DNA of 64,000 nt from Ruegeria arenilitoris (GCF_013030265.1 NZ_WPZQ01000005.1:310001-374000); one strand, 5' to 3'; counted from the stretch's first letter, positions 17,967 through 27,743 are shown. Notes: generated from the sequence alone by a model not told the origin. Numbers and translations are program-made.

Positions 17967-19100
17967 TCAGGGGCAACTCACCGCATCGGGCGCGTGTTGC
18001 ATGCGATTGACAAAGCTGTCTTCGATCTCAAACGCACCGATGCCATTTTCCTCGAGAAATTTTGCAACCGCTGAGGCGACCGCATAGTTCCCGACTTCCT
18101 GCAAGTGATGATCCGGGCTGCCGAACAGGTCAACGGTCGGAACCTGCAGCTGATCTGCCATGGCTTCCAGTCCGGGTTTCAGGTCAAGCCAGATGAAGCC
18201 TTCGTCGCCAGCAGATTGCTCAATCAGGGCTCGAACCGCATCGCTGTAGCCAACTGGATCGGAGCGGAATGTTACATAGCCTTCATCCACGAACTCCGAG
18301 ACGCTGGGCAGGGAAACCACAACCAGTCGGGCGCCCTTGTCGGTCACGGCCTGATTGAGCGTGTGCAGAGATTCCAGGAACAGGGTTGTCTCATCCTCGG
18401 TTGGTTTAGACGGATAGAGGTCGCGGTTGGTCAGCAGGGATTTCAAACGTATGACCAGCTTTCCGACATGGAAAGTCGCGATCTTGGTCTTGAGTTGCTG
18501 GCTGACAGTCTGTTTCTGACCGAAGGGTGTCGGGTTTTCCTGCCATTTTCTGAACGTGACGTTGTCGGTCAGATCATTGCTGTTGAAGACGAACATCAGC
18601 ACGGTGTCGTGCGGGAACACATCCTTAAATTCACGATAGGTCAAATCATGTTGCAAAGTGCCATGGCCGCCCGTGCCCAGGTTGATGTAATGCGCGTCCT
18701 CAGACCAGCGCGTCAGGAGTGCTGGTATGGTTTCTGTTTCATCGGACAATGTGCCACGAATGAAGGAGTCGCCCAGAACCAGTATGCGCCCTTTGTCGCC
18801 CTCTGGCTCGGTCGTTCCCCGGAAGCCATGCTCATTATATTTGTGATACGAAACGATATCGTTGCGAAACTCGAAATACGATTGCAGCGGGTTTTCGCGT
18901 GAATAGACAGTGTCATGCCGACGCAGCCGGTCGGGGCCTCCCCCGCAGAAATGGACGCCCTGATGTTGTAGTGTGACATTTGCAATCTTTGGACTCGAAT
19001 GAGGTTCCAGGTTCAAAGGATCGAATACGCGCAGAAGAACCTCGACACAGGCCAATGTGATCAGGCAACTGATAGCGATTAAAAGGAAATTCTTGAGCAC
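17967..19100 (-). CDS. membrane-anchored SGNH-hydrolase-like protein
   Basis: The 377-residue product begins with one N-terminal signal anchor (VLKNFLLIAISCLITLACVEVLL), followed by an extracytoplasmic SGNH-like domain. The domain has LVLGDSFIRG as the nucleophile block and a DHHLQEVGNYA block carrying the catalytic Asp and His near the C-terminus. GTG 19100 is selected because AGAGGTAAG lies seven bases upstream; an in-frame TTG at 19136 has no such site. It resembles AlgX/AlgJ-type acetyl-handling proteins in layout, but only the fold is firm. It lies at the end of the leftward polysaccharide operon, separated from asnB by 165 bases. A different SGNH protein is at 13793-15115. Confidence 0.75.
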   Translation of the reverse strand: MLKNFLLIAISCLITLACVEVLLRVFDPLNLEPHSSPKIANVTLQHQGVHFCGGGPDRLRRHDTVYSRENPLQSYFEFRNDIVSYHKYNEHGFRGTTEPEGDKGRILVLGDSFIRGTLSDETETIPALLTRWSEDAHYINLGTGGHGTLQHDLTYREFKDVFPHDTVLMFVFNSNDLTDNVTFRKWQENPTPFGQKQTVSQQLKTKIATFHVGKLVIRLKSLLTNRDLYPSKPTEDETTLFLESLHTLNQAVTDKGARLVVVSLPSVSEFVDEGYVTFRSDPVGYSDAVRALIEQSAGDEGFIWLDLKPGLEAMADQLQVPTVDLFGSPDHHLQEVGNYAVASAVAKFLEENGIGAFEIEDSFVNRMQHAPDAVSCP

Positions 19101-19265
19101 TTTGAACTTACCTCTGACCTTTGCGTCACCACGCAAACAAATTACGGGCTACGTTGTCGAAACCGCAGGGGTCCAGCTTCTTTGTGACAACGAATGTTGG
19201 TTTGACCGGATGTCCGGCACATGCGGTAGTAGGCAGACGTCGCACTTCGGATGATTTAGGTCGGA

Positions 19266-21215
19266 TCATTGCATCCATCTCCGGTGCCAGAAACTGTAAG
19301 CCAGAACGAACCAGAGATGCGGCCCCCAGTTCCGGCTACCATCAAGATGTTCACGCCAGCGCCGTTGCAGAAGCGCCGGATCGAAGATCTCGCAAACCGC
19401 GCTGTCACCTGAAAAAACGCCTTGGGCAACTTCTTTCAACGGTCCGCGCAGCCATTCGTTCATAGGAACGCCAAATCCCTGTTTGGGCCTGTCGTAGAGG
19501 CTCTTGGGAATGCGTTTGTCGACAAGTTGGCGCAACGCGACTTTACCCACCTTGCCATTGAATCGAAGTGTGTTCGGCGACCGCCAGGCGGCGGCGACAA
19601 CGCGGTCATCCAACAGCGGTGCCCGCACCTCAAGGCCAACAGACATGGAGGCCCGATCAACTTTGACCAGGATACCTTCGGGCAGGTAGATACCGGAATC
19701 CAGCATCATCATGGTGTCTGTATCGCTTAGCCCATTCGGAAGATCTCGGGCCTGGTATACGCCCGTGTCATTCACTTGGGCACGCAGAGCGGCAGAAGGT
19801 TCCCAAAGACTGAACATCGAGTTGTATCTGCTGCGCAGATTCGGATGACGAACGATGTCAGCCACCTTTGACAGGCGGTCAGGTGTCATCTGCTCTCGCA
19901 TGGAGCCGGGCAGGGCGGGGCGCAGCACGGACATAATCGCCTTGCTGACGCCTCCCGGTGCCGAGGCAATGGCCGCTGCGGCGGGTCGGGGCAGTTTTTG
20001 CGCCAGCTTCTGCATCGCCAACATACGGGCATAGCGTTCGTAACCGCCAAATGACTCGTCGCCACCGTCGCCCGACAGAACGACCTTGAGTTGCCGCTGC
20101 GCAAGCTGCGAAACCAGTAAGGTCGGGATCGCTGATGGATCGGCAAAAGGTTCATCATAGACCGCTGGCAAACTGTCGAGCAGATCAAACGCCATGCGGG
20201 GAGTGGCTGTCACCTCGTGGTGATTGGTGCCCAGATATGAGGCTATCGCCGCGGCGTGATCCGCTTCGTTAAGATCCTTGTCTTCAAAGCGGACGGTGAA
20301 GCTTGTGACCTTGGACGGGGCTTGCTCCTGCATGATTGCAGTGATCAGTGTGGAATCTATGCCCCCCGACAGGAACGTACCGACCGGGACATCGGCGACC
20401 ATGCGGTCTTGCACTGCACGGCCAAGCTCGGCCTCGATTGCCTTTAACGCATGGTTTTCGTCTTCGTAGGGCTCTGCCAGACCTTCGGCAGCACATTGGC
20501 GAATATCCCAAAAACTCTCGATACGCTCGGACAAAGCGTCTGCTGAGGTTGGTGGCGCATCCAATTGCACCTCGACCAAGGTTCCGGCAGGCAACTTGAT
20601 GACATCGCGATAAATCGACAGAGGCGCAGGAACAAAGCCATAGCGGACATATTGCGCCTGTGCGCGCGGGCAGGCGGCAGGTGCGCCGAACTCGGGATGC
20701 GCGCGCAACGCTTTCAGTTCGGATCCGAACAGTAGCTTGCCAGATTTAAGGCCAATGTAGAGCGGCTTTTTCCCAAGCCGGTCACGGGCAAAAACCACGC
20801 GGTTCTCTTTGCGATCATAAACAGCAAAGGCGAACATGCCGTGCGAAAGCTCTAGTGCCTTATGCACCCCCCACAAATCCATCGCGGCGAGCAAAACTTC
20901 GGTATCCGAAGTTCCCCGCAGAGATACCCCGAGATCAATCAACTGCTGGCGCAGCTCAAGAAACCCGTAAATCTCGCCGTTATAGACGATCGTAAAGCGG
21001 CCACTTGGTGAATCCATGGGCTGGGCGCCAGTTTCCGACAAATCCACGATCGAAAGCCGACGGTGGCCCAAAGCAACACCAGAACCCCCATCAACAAACA
21101 GGCCTTCGGCATCCGGTCCGCGATGCTGAATGCTGTCGCACATGGCTTTGAGCGTGCGTCTGGCGCTGTCCGGCTCAAAGCCTTGAAACGCAAGATATCC
21201 AGCAATGCCACACAT
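19266..21215 (-). CDS. asnB: asparagine synthase, glutamine-hydrolysing
   Basis: This enzyme makes asparagine, or in glycan loci may amidate a sugar-borne or precursor carboxylate, using ammonia from glutamine. The 649-residue product begins MCGIAGY, leaving Cys2 as the N-terminal nucleophile of a class-II glutamine amidotransferase domain. It continues with an AsnB synthetase domain bearing the PPi-loop FLSGGIDSTLI and the LSGDGGDESFGGYERY block. Length is normal for the 600-650-residue AsnB subclass found in polysaccharide clusters. It is 11 bases downstream of the glycosyltransferase gene and oriented with it, so it is part of the leftward operon. Confidence 0.9.
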   Translation of the reverse strand: MCGIAGYLAFQGFEPDSARRTLKAMCDSIQHRGPDAEGLFVDGGSGVALGHRRLSIVDLSETGAQPMDSPSGRFTIVYNGEIYGFLELRQQLIDLGVSLRGTSDTEVLLAAMDLWGVHKALELSHGMFAFAVYDRKENRVVFARDRLGKKPLYIGLKSGKLLFGSELKALRAHPEFGAPAACPRAQAQYVRYGFVPAPLSIYRDVIKLPAGTLVEVQLDAPPTSADALSERIESFWDIRQCAAEGLAEPYEDENHALKAIEAELGRAVQDRMVADVPVGTFLSGGIDSTLITAIMQEQAPSKVTSFTVRFEDKDLNEADHAAAIASYLGTNHHEVTATPRMAFDLLDSLPAVYDEPFADPSAIPTLLVSQLAQRQLKVVLSGDGGDESFGGYERYARMLAMQKLAQKLPRPAAAAIASAPGGVSKAIMSVLRPALPGSMREQMTPDRLSKVADIVRHPNLRSRYNSMFSLWEPSAALRAQVNDTGVYQARDLPNGLSDTDTMMMLDSGIYLPEGILVKVDRASMSVGLEVRAPLLDDRVVAAAWRSPNTLRFNGKVGKVALRQLVDKRIPKSLYDRPKQGFGVPMNEWLRGPLKEVAQGVFSGDSAVCEIFDPALLQRRWREHLDGSRNWGPHLWFVLAYSFWHRRWMQ

Positions 21216-21226
21216 ATCCGCTTTCC

Positions 21227-22348
21227 TTACTCGGCTTTCAGGACAACCGGGTGCCCGCGTCTTGAGATCGCCTTGGCCAGCGCGCAGTCATAGGCATCCG
21301 CAATAGCCGTCAGTGAGTATCTGCGTGCGATGCGATCCTGCGCTTCCCTGCTTTTCGACTGATAGGTTTCCGCCGGCCAGTTCGCGGTCTGTACCATCGC
21401 ATCAGCCATTGCATCTGGGTCGCGCATCGGAACGACGTAGCCATTGTCGCCAACGATCAGCGCCGAATCCCCGACATCCGTCGTAACGACCGGGCGGCCA
21501 AAGCTCATGGCTTCGGCGATAACGTTCGGAAACCCTTCAGTTCTGGAGGACAGAACCAGAGCATCGATGCTGTTGTAGAAATCCGTCATGTCGCTCAGAT
21601 CGCCACACAACGCCACACTGTCCGATGGCAGACCGTTGGTAGAGAGCATCTCACGAATCTCGGGATTGTCTGATGTGACCCCATCACCGGCAAGTCTTGC
21701 CTTCAGATCGGGAACCTTGCGACGGGCGTCAGCGAAGGCACGAAAGAACGTGCCAAAGTCCTTTTGCGGGTGAAAGCGTGCAGCAACACCCAATGTTCGA
21801 ACAGGACCGGAGCGGTCCTGAGCCGATTTGGGCAGAATAAACCCGTTCGGAATGACCGAGGAATGCGTATCTGCGAACCCGTACTTCTCGTGCTGTTCCA
21901 GCGCCCGGGTCGAGTTGTAGATGATACCGTCTGTGAAACGGGACAGTGTTTTGGACAGGTTTACCGCAATTCGTGTGCTGCGGGTGAAAGCATCGGGGTC
22001 ATCCAGTGCCTGACGGATTGTCCAGACGACCGGAGGGTGCGCGGAACTCAATTTGTCCGCTATCAGACCCACGACCATTGCGTGATACATCCAGCACAAA
22101 ACGACATCGGGCTTATGTTTCTGAATCAACTGCCGGATTTTCCAGATCGCACGGGGCAGCGCGAGTGGTGATTGCGCGCGAAGCGAGACATATTCAACCC
22201 GGTCATTGTTTGCCATGTTTCGACAGCGATCCGACACTTCGGTCAATGCTATAACAACCGCTTTTTCCCGGGATTTCGAGAGCAAACGTGCAAGCATCGC
22301 CTGCGCACCGCCCTGACCCGAGAAATCCGTGGTGACATGCAGGATCAT
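21227..22348 (-). CDS. glycosyltransferase, family 4-like
   Basis: This is a GT-B fold sugar transferase, probably adding one residue of the surface-polysaccharide repeat on the cytoplasmic face. The 373-residue product shows the N-terminal glycine-rich acceptor loop (TTDFSGQGGAQAMLARLL). The C-terminal GT4 signature has an E-x7-E-like pair, EGFPNVIAEAMSFGRPVVTTDVG. ATG 22348 with GGAGGTGCTGG before it is preferred; a longer open frame to 22471 would overlap the aminotransferase gene. Donor and acceptor sugars are not predictable from the sequence. Confidence 0.88.
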   Translation of the reverse strand: MILHVTTDFSGQGGAQAMLARLLSKSREKAVVIALTEVSDRCRNMANNDRVEYVSLRAQSPLALPRAIWKIRQLIQKHKPDVVLCWMYHAMVVGLIADKLSSAHPPVVWTIRQALDDPDAFTRSTRIAVNLSKTLSRFTDGIIYNSTRALEQHEKYGFADTHSSVIPNGFILPKSAQDRSGPVRTLGVAARFHPQKDFGTFFRAFADARRKVPDLKARLAGDGVTSDNPEIREMLSTNGLPSDSVALCGDLSDMTDFYNSIDALVLSSRTEGFPNVIAEAMSFGRPVVTTDVGDSALIVGDNGYVVPMRDPDAMADAMVQTANWPAETYQSKSREAQDRIARRYSLTAIADAYDCALAKAISRRGHPVVLKAE

Positions 22349-22427
22349 TCCAGCACCTCCACCATCCGATACAGATGGTATCGAATTGTCGCCGCAGGAT
22401 ATATTAAGACTGGTTTCATCGACGCCT

Positions 22428-23609
22428 CTATTGTCCTGCCATTTGCGGGGCGAGGGCACGGTTGCCCACATCCACGATCACTTCGCACATGCGTGAAACC
22501 TCCTCCTGGGATCGTGCCGGGTCGACAAGAAAGGCGAGGCTGGTTTCGCCAAGCTCGCGCGCAACTGGCAGCGGCTTTTCTGGTCCGATGCCGTGTTTTT
22601 GGAAGGTCTGTTCAAGATATATCTCGGAACAACTACCTGAGAATGCAGGGAAACCTGCTGCTGTGATCTCGGCGATGATCCGGTCACGGTCCCACCCGGT
22701 CGCCAATGCTTCGGGCCTGACGAAGGCGTAGAACCGGTAATAGGCATGTGTGATGTCTTTTGATGGCATCGGCACACGAAACGCGGGGCATGTGCTCATC
22801 GCATCGTGCAGCAAATGGGCGTTTGCCGTTCGATGTGCCCGCCAGTCGTTCAAACGCTGTAACTGGATGCGTCCAAGGGCGGCTGCCATGCCGTTCAGGC
22901 GCAGATTGGTTCCTGGCCCGGAATCATGCAGCCAGCGAAATCCCGGTGGGGCAGGGGTATTGAAGACGGTGTCATAGCCCTTGCCGTGATCCTTGTAGCT
23001 CCAGATCCTCGACCACAGGTCGTGATCATTGGTCACAAGCAATCCACCCTCACCGCCGGTGGTGATGATCTTGTCCTGACAAAAAGAGAATGAGCCGATG
23101 GTACCAATCGTACCAACATGCGTCTCGCCAATCATCGCCCCATGCGCCTGAGCACAATCTTCGATGACCCAGAGATCATGAGCTCGCGCCAGATCCATGA
23201 TGCCCCGCATGTCGCATGGCCAACCGGCCAGATGGACAGGAATGATCCCCTTTGTTCGTTTTGTGATCAGCGGAGCGATGGTTTCCGGCGTGATGTTCTG
23301 CGTGTCAGGATCGACATCGGCAAAGATCGGAACGGCGCCATACAGCATGACCGAACTCGCTGAGGCGATGAAACTCCGCGGAGTGACTATGACCTCATCA
23401 CCCGGCTGCAGATTCAAACCGTGCAAAGCTGCGTCCAGCGTCAATGTACCATTGGCGATGGCGATTGCATGATTGGCCCCGGTATAGGCGCAATATTCAT
23501 CCTCGAATGCGCGAACATCAGGGCCTGTCCAAGCGTTGACCTTGCCGGAGGCGAGCACCTGCGCAACGGCTTCGATTTGTTCCTGATCGTATACGGGCCA
23601 TTTCTGCAT
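22428..23609 (-). CDS. DegT/DnrJ/EryC1-family sugar aminotransferase
   Basis: This PLP-dependent enzyme converts a nucleotide-linked keto sugar to an amino sugar. The 393-residue product has the DegT layout: GPDVRAFEDEYCAYTGANHAIAI near the N-terminus, VIEDCAQAHGA for the PLP-contacting Asp and Gln, and the Schiff-base Lys in SFCQDKIITTGGEGG. ATG 23609 is used because AGGAGAAACGCG precedes it and the protein then starts where the family starts. It is 13 bases downstream of the PIG-L deacetylase gene and cotranscribed with the formyltransferase. With a WbpM-type dehydratase elsewhere in the locus, a 4-amino-4,6-dideoxy sugar is a reasonable product (inference). Confidence 0.9.
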   Translation of the reverse strand: MQKWPVYDQEQIEAVAQVLASGKVNAWTGPDVRAFEDEYCAYTGANHAIAIANGTLTLDAALHGLNLQPGDEVIVTPRSFIASASSVMLYGAVPIFADVDPDTQNITPETIAPLITKRTKGIIPVHLAGWPCDMRGIMDLARAHDLWVIEDCAQAHGAMIGETHVGTIGTIGSFSFCQDKIITTGGEGGLLVTNDHDLWSRIWSYKDHGKGYDTVFNTPAPPGFRWLHDSGPGTNLRLNGMAAALGRIQLQRLNDWRAHRTANAHLLHDAMSTCPAFRVPMPSKDITHAYYRFYAFVRPEALATGWDRDRIIAEITAAGFPAFSGSCSEIYLEQTFQKHGIGPEKPLPVARELGETSLAFLVDPARSQEEVSRMCEVIVDVGNRALAPQMAGQ

Positions 23610-23622
23610 CGCGTTTCTCCTG

Positions 23623-24318
23623 CTAAATGACCGACCGGACCAGAACAAAACCTTCGGCAGCGGGACGGTGCACGGTCGCTCCACGCAACGTCGCAAGGGC
23701 GCGCAGGCTTTCGACGGATCGTTCATGCGGGGCGGGTTTGACCTGACTTGCAAACAGCGCAAAGGCGTCAAGCTTGCGGTTGATGGTTTCGGATATATCG
23801 ACAAAGACGTTCGGAACGAAGGGCGGCGTCAAATAGGGCGCGTTCCAGTTTGTTTCAGACAACGTCTCGTAGGCCGCGATTGTGGCGGGATAATCTGTTT
23901 GATGCGGCCGACTGGCCACCAGTGTCGACAGAAAGCTAAGCTGATGGTCCATGTGGATGTCGCCAGGATGCGGAGCAAAGATCAGCTCAGGGCCCAGCTC
24001 GCTCACCAATTTTCCGAGGCTGGCATTCAGGGCCGAGTGCGGCAGTTCCGGCAATTCGGCGGCTGGAAACTCCAGCCAATGGGTCTGTTTGACACCCAGC
24101 AGATCATGGGCCTGTTTGGCCTCGGCTGCGATGCGCTGGACCTGTTCGAGCGGAAACTTGGGTGGCCCTCCTCGCGTCACCACCACAACGTGGACCTCGC
24201 GCCCGGCATCCGCAAGGCGCGCAATGGTACCACCGACGCCAAGGACCTCATCATCTGGATGAGGGGCGACAACAAGGACCGGTCCTTTACCTGCGTTGAA
24301 CAAGTCAGTGGCGATCAT
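23623..24318 (-). CDS. PIG-L/LmbE-type zinc deacetylase
   Basis: This is a 231-residue Zn-dependent N-deacetylase acting on N-acetylated sugars or glycolipids. The metal and catalytic motif is explicit: APHPDDEVLG near residue 20, and the second metal-ligand block HPGDIHMDHQ around residue 120. The ATG at 24318 shares one base with the formyltransferase stop (TGATG). An upstream frame to 24372 would overlap that gene and is not preferred. A deacetylase beside an aminotransferase and a formyltransferase suggests swapping an N-acetyl for an N-formyl group, or exposing an amine for formylation. This is inference. Confidence 0.88.
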   Translation of the reverse strand: MIATDLFNAGKGPVLVVAPHPDDEVLGVGGTIARLADAGREVHVVVVTRGGPPKFPLEQVQRIAAEAKQAHDLLGVKQTHWLEFPAAELPELPHSALNASLGKLVSELGPELIFAPHPGDIHMDHQLSFLSTLVASRPHQTDYPATIAAYETLSETNWNAPYLTPPFVPNVFVDISETINRKLDAFALFASQVKPAPHERSVESLRALATLRGATVHRPAAEGFVLVRSVI

Positions 24319-25229
24319 CAGGTGTTCCTTAATTTTGAATGCAATGCGGGCGGCTTTTCGGCTCCGGACCACTCCAGAATATCAAGACAGCGGCCGTCGC
24401 CGCAGGCCACGGTGAAGGCCTGATCGTCGATAGCCTGAATCTGGCCGGGCAGGCCGATGTAATATCCGTCGGGTTCGGTGTATTTTGCGGCTGTCATCAC
24501 GATGCGCTGACCGTCAGACCCAAATGAATATGCGCCGGGGTAGGGTGGCCCCGAGGCGCGGATCAGCCTGTGAATTTCCTTGGCGGAGCGTGACCAATCG
24601 ATCAACCCATCCTCGGGCCGGCGCCTGGCACAGAGGCTGACACCTGCTGTCGTTTGAGGTTCTGCTGGTATATCTCCGTCGGCGATCTGCGTGAGGAGCG
24701 GTGGCAACAGGCCAGACACTGCCCGCAAGGCGCGGTCATAAAGTTCACGCGCAGTCACGGTTTCAGGGTCGACTGCATATCGTGCCTGCGCCGCAATAGG
24801 CCCATCATCAGCCCCTTCGCCCAGCCAGAAGAGCGAAGACCCCACGCTGCTTTCCTGCATCAGGATGGACCATGGAATGACCCCGCGCCCGCGCAGCCGC
24901 GGAAGAGCCGAAGGATGAAATCCGATACATCCCAGACGCGGTATTGCACGGAATTCAGGGCCGCAAATCTGAGACCAACCTATGACCAGGATCAGGTCAG
25001 GTTCAAAGCTGGCAATCTGGTCTATGGTTTCGGTTGAGTTCGTCTTCTCGGTAAACAGCACCGGCACATTGTATTTGCGCGCAACCGGGGACAGATCGAC
25101 ATAGTCAGAGTGCCGCGAGCCCAGGTGTGGAGGGATCGTCACCACAAGACTCGGAACGTGACCTGCGGCACAGATCGAAACCAGAGCCCCGAGGGAAGAT
25201 TCAACTGCACCTACAAATACGATCTTCAC
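24318..25229 (-). CDS. formyltransferase-fold protein (methionyl-tRNA formyltransferase-like, sugar modifying)
   Basis: This is a 303-residue protein of the 10-formyl-tetrahydrofolate formyltransferase fold, expected to N-formylate an amino sugar in this context. The core block GFHPSALPRLRGRGVIPW carries the catalytic His, and GEGADDGPIAAQ the catalytic Asp. The Asn that usually sits two residues before the His is Gly here (GFH), an oddity worth checking. The C-terminal part (about 205-303) resembles the FMT C-terminal barrel. It overlaps the upstream sugar-transferase gene by four bases and the deacetylase gene by one, so the three are tightly coupled. Confidence 0.82.
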   Translation of the reverse strand: MKIVFVGAVESSLGALVSICAAGHVPSLVVTIPPHLGSRHSDYVDLSPVARKYNVPVLFTEKTNSTETIDQIASFEPDLILVIGWSQICGPEFRAIPRLGCIGFHPSALPRLRGRGVIPWSILMQESSVGSSLFWLGEGADDGPIAAQARYAVDPETVTARELYDRALRAVSGLLPPLLTQIADGDIPAEPQTTAGVSLCARRRPEDGLIDWSRSAKEIHRLIRASGPPYPGAYSFGSDGQRIVMTAAKYTEPDGYYIGLPGQIQAIDDQAFTVACGDGRCLDILEWSGAEKPPALHSKLRNT

Positions 25230-25852
25230 GCGGGTATCTCCTGCAGATTGAAATTCTTGAATTTATGGTCCTTTAACCATTCGTTTGCCGTCGCGATCCG
25301 GTCGGTGCGACGACGCTCTCCACGCACTGCGACCCCGAGCGTTTCACCCAGAATGCGCAAATCCAGACCCAGTGAGCGGTGGGCGACATACCAAAGATCA
25401 AGCTGAAGTTTCTCGGTGTCGCTGAGATTGGTGTTACCACTAACCTGCGCCCATCCTGTCAGTCCCGGCCGTACAGAACAGCGGTATTGTCCTGCAGACC
25501 CGAAATCTTTGATCGTTGCCGGCAGTAATGGGCGGGGCCCAACCAACGCCATCTTGTTCTGAAGTACCAAAACCAGTTGGGGCAGTTCATCGATCCGCAA
25601 GCGCCTGATGATAGCAGTCGCCCGGGTTTGTCGCGCTGAGTCTGGCAGGAGCTTCCCTTCGGGATCGCGGGTCTCTTTCATGCTGCGCAGCTTGAACAGC
25701 TGAAAATCATGGCCGTTCTGGCCTGATCTGATCTGAGAGAACATCAGTGGTGTACCCACCGAGAAAAATACGATGACGCAGCCAATCAGAAAAAAGGGCA
25801 ATGTCAGCACGCCCAGTGTCAGGCATATCAGGATTTCAAGAAACCTGTTCAC
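25226..25852 (-). CDS. undecaprenyl-phosphate sugar-phosphate transferase (initiating transferase, short type)
   Basis: This enzyme starts the repeat unit by moving a sugar-1-phosphate onto undecaprenyl phosphate in the inner membrane. The 208-residue length is that of the minimal PglC-like class. It has one N-terminal membrane segment (LICLTLGVLTLPFFLIGCVIVF), FQLFKLRSM for the conserved basic loop, MALVGPRPLLP, and RPGLTGWAQVSG. It is the first gene of the leftward operon running through the formyltransferase, deacetylase, aminotransferase, glycosyltransferase and asnB genes. Its own promoter must lie in the 679-base gap to the right. Confidence 0.92.
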   Translation of the reverse strand: MNRFLEILICLTLGVLTLPFFLIGCVIVFFSVGTPLMFSQIRSGQNGHDFQLFKLRSMKETRDPEGKLLPDSARQTRATAIIRRLRIDELPQLVLVLQNKMALVGPRPLLPATIKDFGSAGQYRCSVRPGLTGWAQVSGNTNLSDTEKLQLDLWYVAHRSLGLDLRILGETLGVAVRGERRRTDRIATANEWLKDHKFKNFNLQEIPA

Positions 25853-26531
25853 AACTTAATCCAACCCAAATCGCGGAACCCCGCGACTCACTATAAACAC
25901 AACAACTACGAACGTTTGCGTCGCTCGTCGAAAAAACTTCGCCCACCCAGAGGCCATACCTCGCGATCAGGTGGAGAATATGAGTTCAATTTGTGCCAGT
26001 TCATTTTGATTTGCAAGAATTCTGCGGCGCAAATCTAGATTCGGGCAAAAAGGGTTTTGCAAACGTTAACTTGCGGAAAATTTCGGGTGGAATTCAGCAA
26101 CGATTCTTGCGTGAATCTCTGATTGTTCTGCCAGATGCGATAATGAGTGAGCGGGTCGTGTGATCCATCCAAAAAGAACCACAGCAATTATTGTTCCGCA
26201 TGATGCCCCCGACTTTTGTGGCGTCATGTAGATTGATCAGGCGCAGATCATTCTGGGGTTCATTCAGAGGTGATAGTTCGGACGTCAGTTACATTGATTG
26301 ACCAGAGCTTCTGCACCAACCGACTTTGAGCGCTTGCTTGTCAGAAACACTGGCAACCACTATCCTTTAGGTAGTTCGCCCATCGGGTGAATGTGTGTAT
26401 ACGTTTAGCAGTTGCCGCCCGATTGCGTGTAATGCCTTGGGCGGTGTCTTGGATTTGATTTGAGTTTATCGGCTTCGTTATTCTAGAATCCGGGCCGTGA
26501 TGTTTGTTGTAGTGAGTTTGGGAGACAGGGT
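25853..26531. other. divergent promoter region of the polysaccharide locus
   Basis: There are 679 bases without a convincing gene, between the leftward sugar-transferase operon and the rightward export gene. It is AT-richer than the flanks and must hold promoters for both directions. I see no long inverted repeat or clear family-specific operator. The length suggests regulatory input (MucR/Ros- or response-regulator-type sites are typical of such loci), but none can be assigned by eye. Confidence 0.5.
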
Positions 26532-27743
26532 TTGTTGAGCTGTTTCAGGATATTGTATGCGGGGCTTCTGCTCGTGTTATCTGCCACCGTTGTGGCGGCA
26601 GAGAGTTATCGTCTGCATCATCAGGATAAAATTTCACTACGCGCCATGCGCTGGGATCTGAACTCTTCCTCATATCTTCGTTGGGATGGGTTGTCGGGCG
26701 AATATACGGTTGCGCGCGACGGAACACTGATGATTCCCTTAGTCGGAGAGGTTGCGGCCGAAGGTCAGACCGCCGCGGAACTGGCTGAGACGCTCGAGTT
26801 AAAGCTGCGTCGCCAAATCGGTATGGTCGAGCCGCCAAAGATCGCGCTTGAAGTTGTGGGTCATCTGCCGGTTTACGTTTTGGGTGATGTGAACTCTCCG
26901 GGTGCGTACGACTATCAGGCTGGAATGACGGCACAGCAATTGCTTGCTCTGGCGGGTGGTCCCATTCGTCCGCCAATCCAGTTCACGTCAAACAACGACT
27001 ATCAGATTCTCAGAATGGGGGGCGAGATACGGCTCTTGTCGACCCAGATTGAGGAACTGGAGGATGAAAAGAAAAGACTGCTGGCCGATCTGGCCAGTCT
27101 TGAGCAGAACGAAAGTGAAGAAGGCGCACCAGAATCCCCCGAAGGATTGGAAGGTGAAATTCTGGCTGCAACCTTAAATGCCCGCGAAGGATTGGGTGAT
27201 CGCATTCGGGATCTGCAGAGCATGCTGAAGGAACAGATTTCAAGCCTGACCATCCAGCTTGAGTTGCGCAATGCGCAGATTGAGAACATCAGCCGTGAGC
27301 TTGAGAACCTGACAGCGCTGAAGGAAAAAGGGCTGACGGTTTCGAACCGCGTCACAAGTATGACGAATATGCTGAACGATCTGGAAACCAAGCGGTTGGA
27401 TCAAGAAATCGCGCTGATGACCGCGCGGCAGGAACTGAACCGGGCTGAACGGGACGAATTGGAACTGGATGACAATGCCCGTTCTGATGCACTTGTTCAA
27501 CTGAACAGGGTCGAGAGTGAGCTGGCTTCGTTAAAAACCCGATTGGCGACAGCGTCCAGCCTGCATGGGGAATTGGCCGCAGCCGGGTTTCTGAGTGATG
27601 ACGACGTTGCCAGTGAAACGGTGATTGAGTTTGCCGTGACCCGTGGTGAAGACGGGCAGGTGCAACGCTTCCAGGCGGCTGATCGACTGATGCCCGGCGA
27701 TACGGTCGAAGTGATCAGATCGATTATCGTGACATCCAACTAA
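26532..27743 (+). CDS. polysaccharide export protein, ExoF-like
   Basis: This is a 403-residue secreted protein of the polysaccharide biosynthesis/export (Wza-related) family. It has a Sec signal (hydrophobic to ...VVAAE), a Poly_export domain (DKISLRAMRWD... TLMIPLVGEVAAEGQTAAELAETL), then an SLBB-like domain (VYVLGDVNSPGAYDYQAGM). A long coiled coil follows (about residues 165-350), ending in GDTVEVIR. There is no lipobox Cys, and the layout (signal, export domain, coiled coil) matches ExoF rather than the lipoprotein Wza. The start is a TTG (26532 or 26535) about 8 bases after GGGAG. It acts in moving the polymer across the periplasm. No Wzc-like partner is encoded beside it. Confidence 0.87.
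   Translation: MLSCFRILYAGLLLVLSATVVAAESYRLHHQDKISLRAMRWDLNSSSYLRWDGLSGEYTVARDGTLMIPLVGEVAAEGQTAAELAETLELKLRRQIGMVEPPKIALEVVGHLPVYVLGDVNSPGAYDYQAGMTAQQLLALAGGPIRPPIQFTSNNDYQILRMGGEIRLLSTQIEELEDEKKRLLADLASLEQNESEEGAPESPEGLEGEILAATLNAREGLGDRIRDLQSMLKEQISSLTIQLELRNAQIENISRELENLTALKEKGLTVSNRVTSMTNMLNDLETKRLDQEIALMTARQELNRAERDELELDDNARSDALVQLNRVESELASLKTRLATASSLHGELAAAGFLSDDDVASETVIEFAVTRGEDGQVQRFQAADRLMPGDTVEVIRSIIVTSN

Noticed and set aside
18105..18902. Plus-strand frame of 265 codons opposite the SGNH gene
   Set aside because: The opposite strand encodes the GDS and DxxH blocks and a signal anchor; this frame shows nothing.
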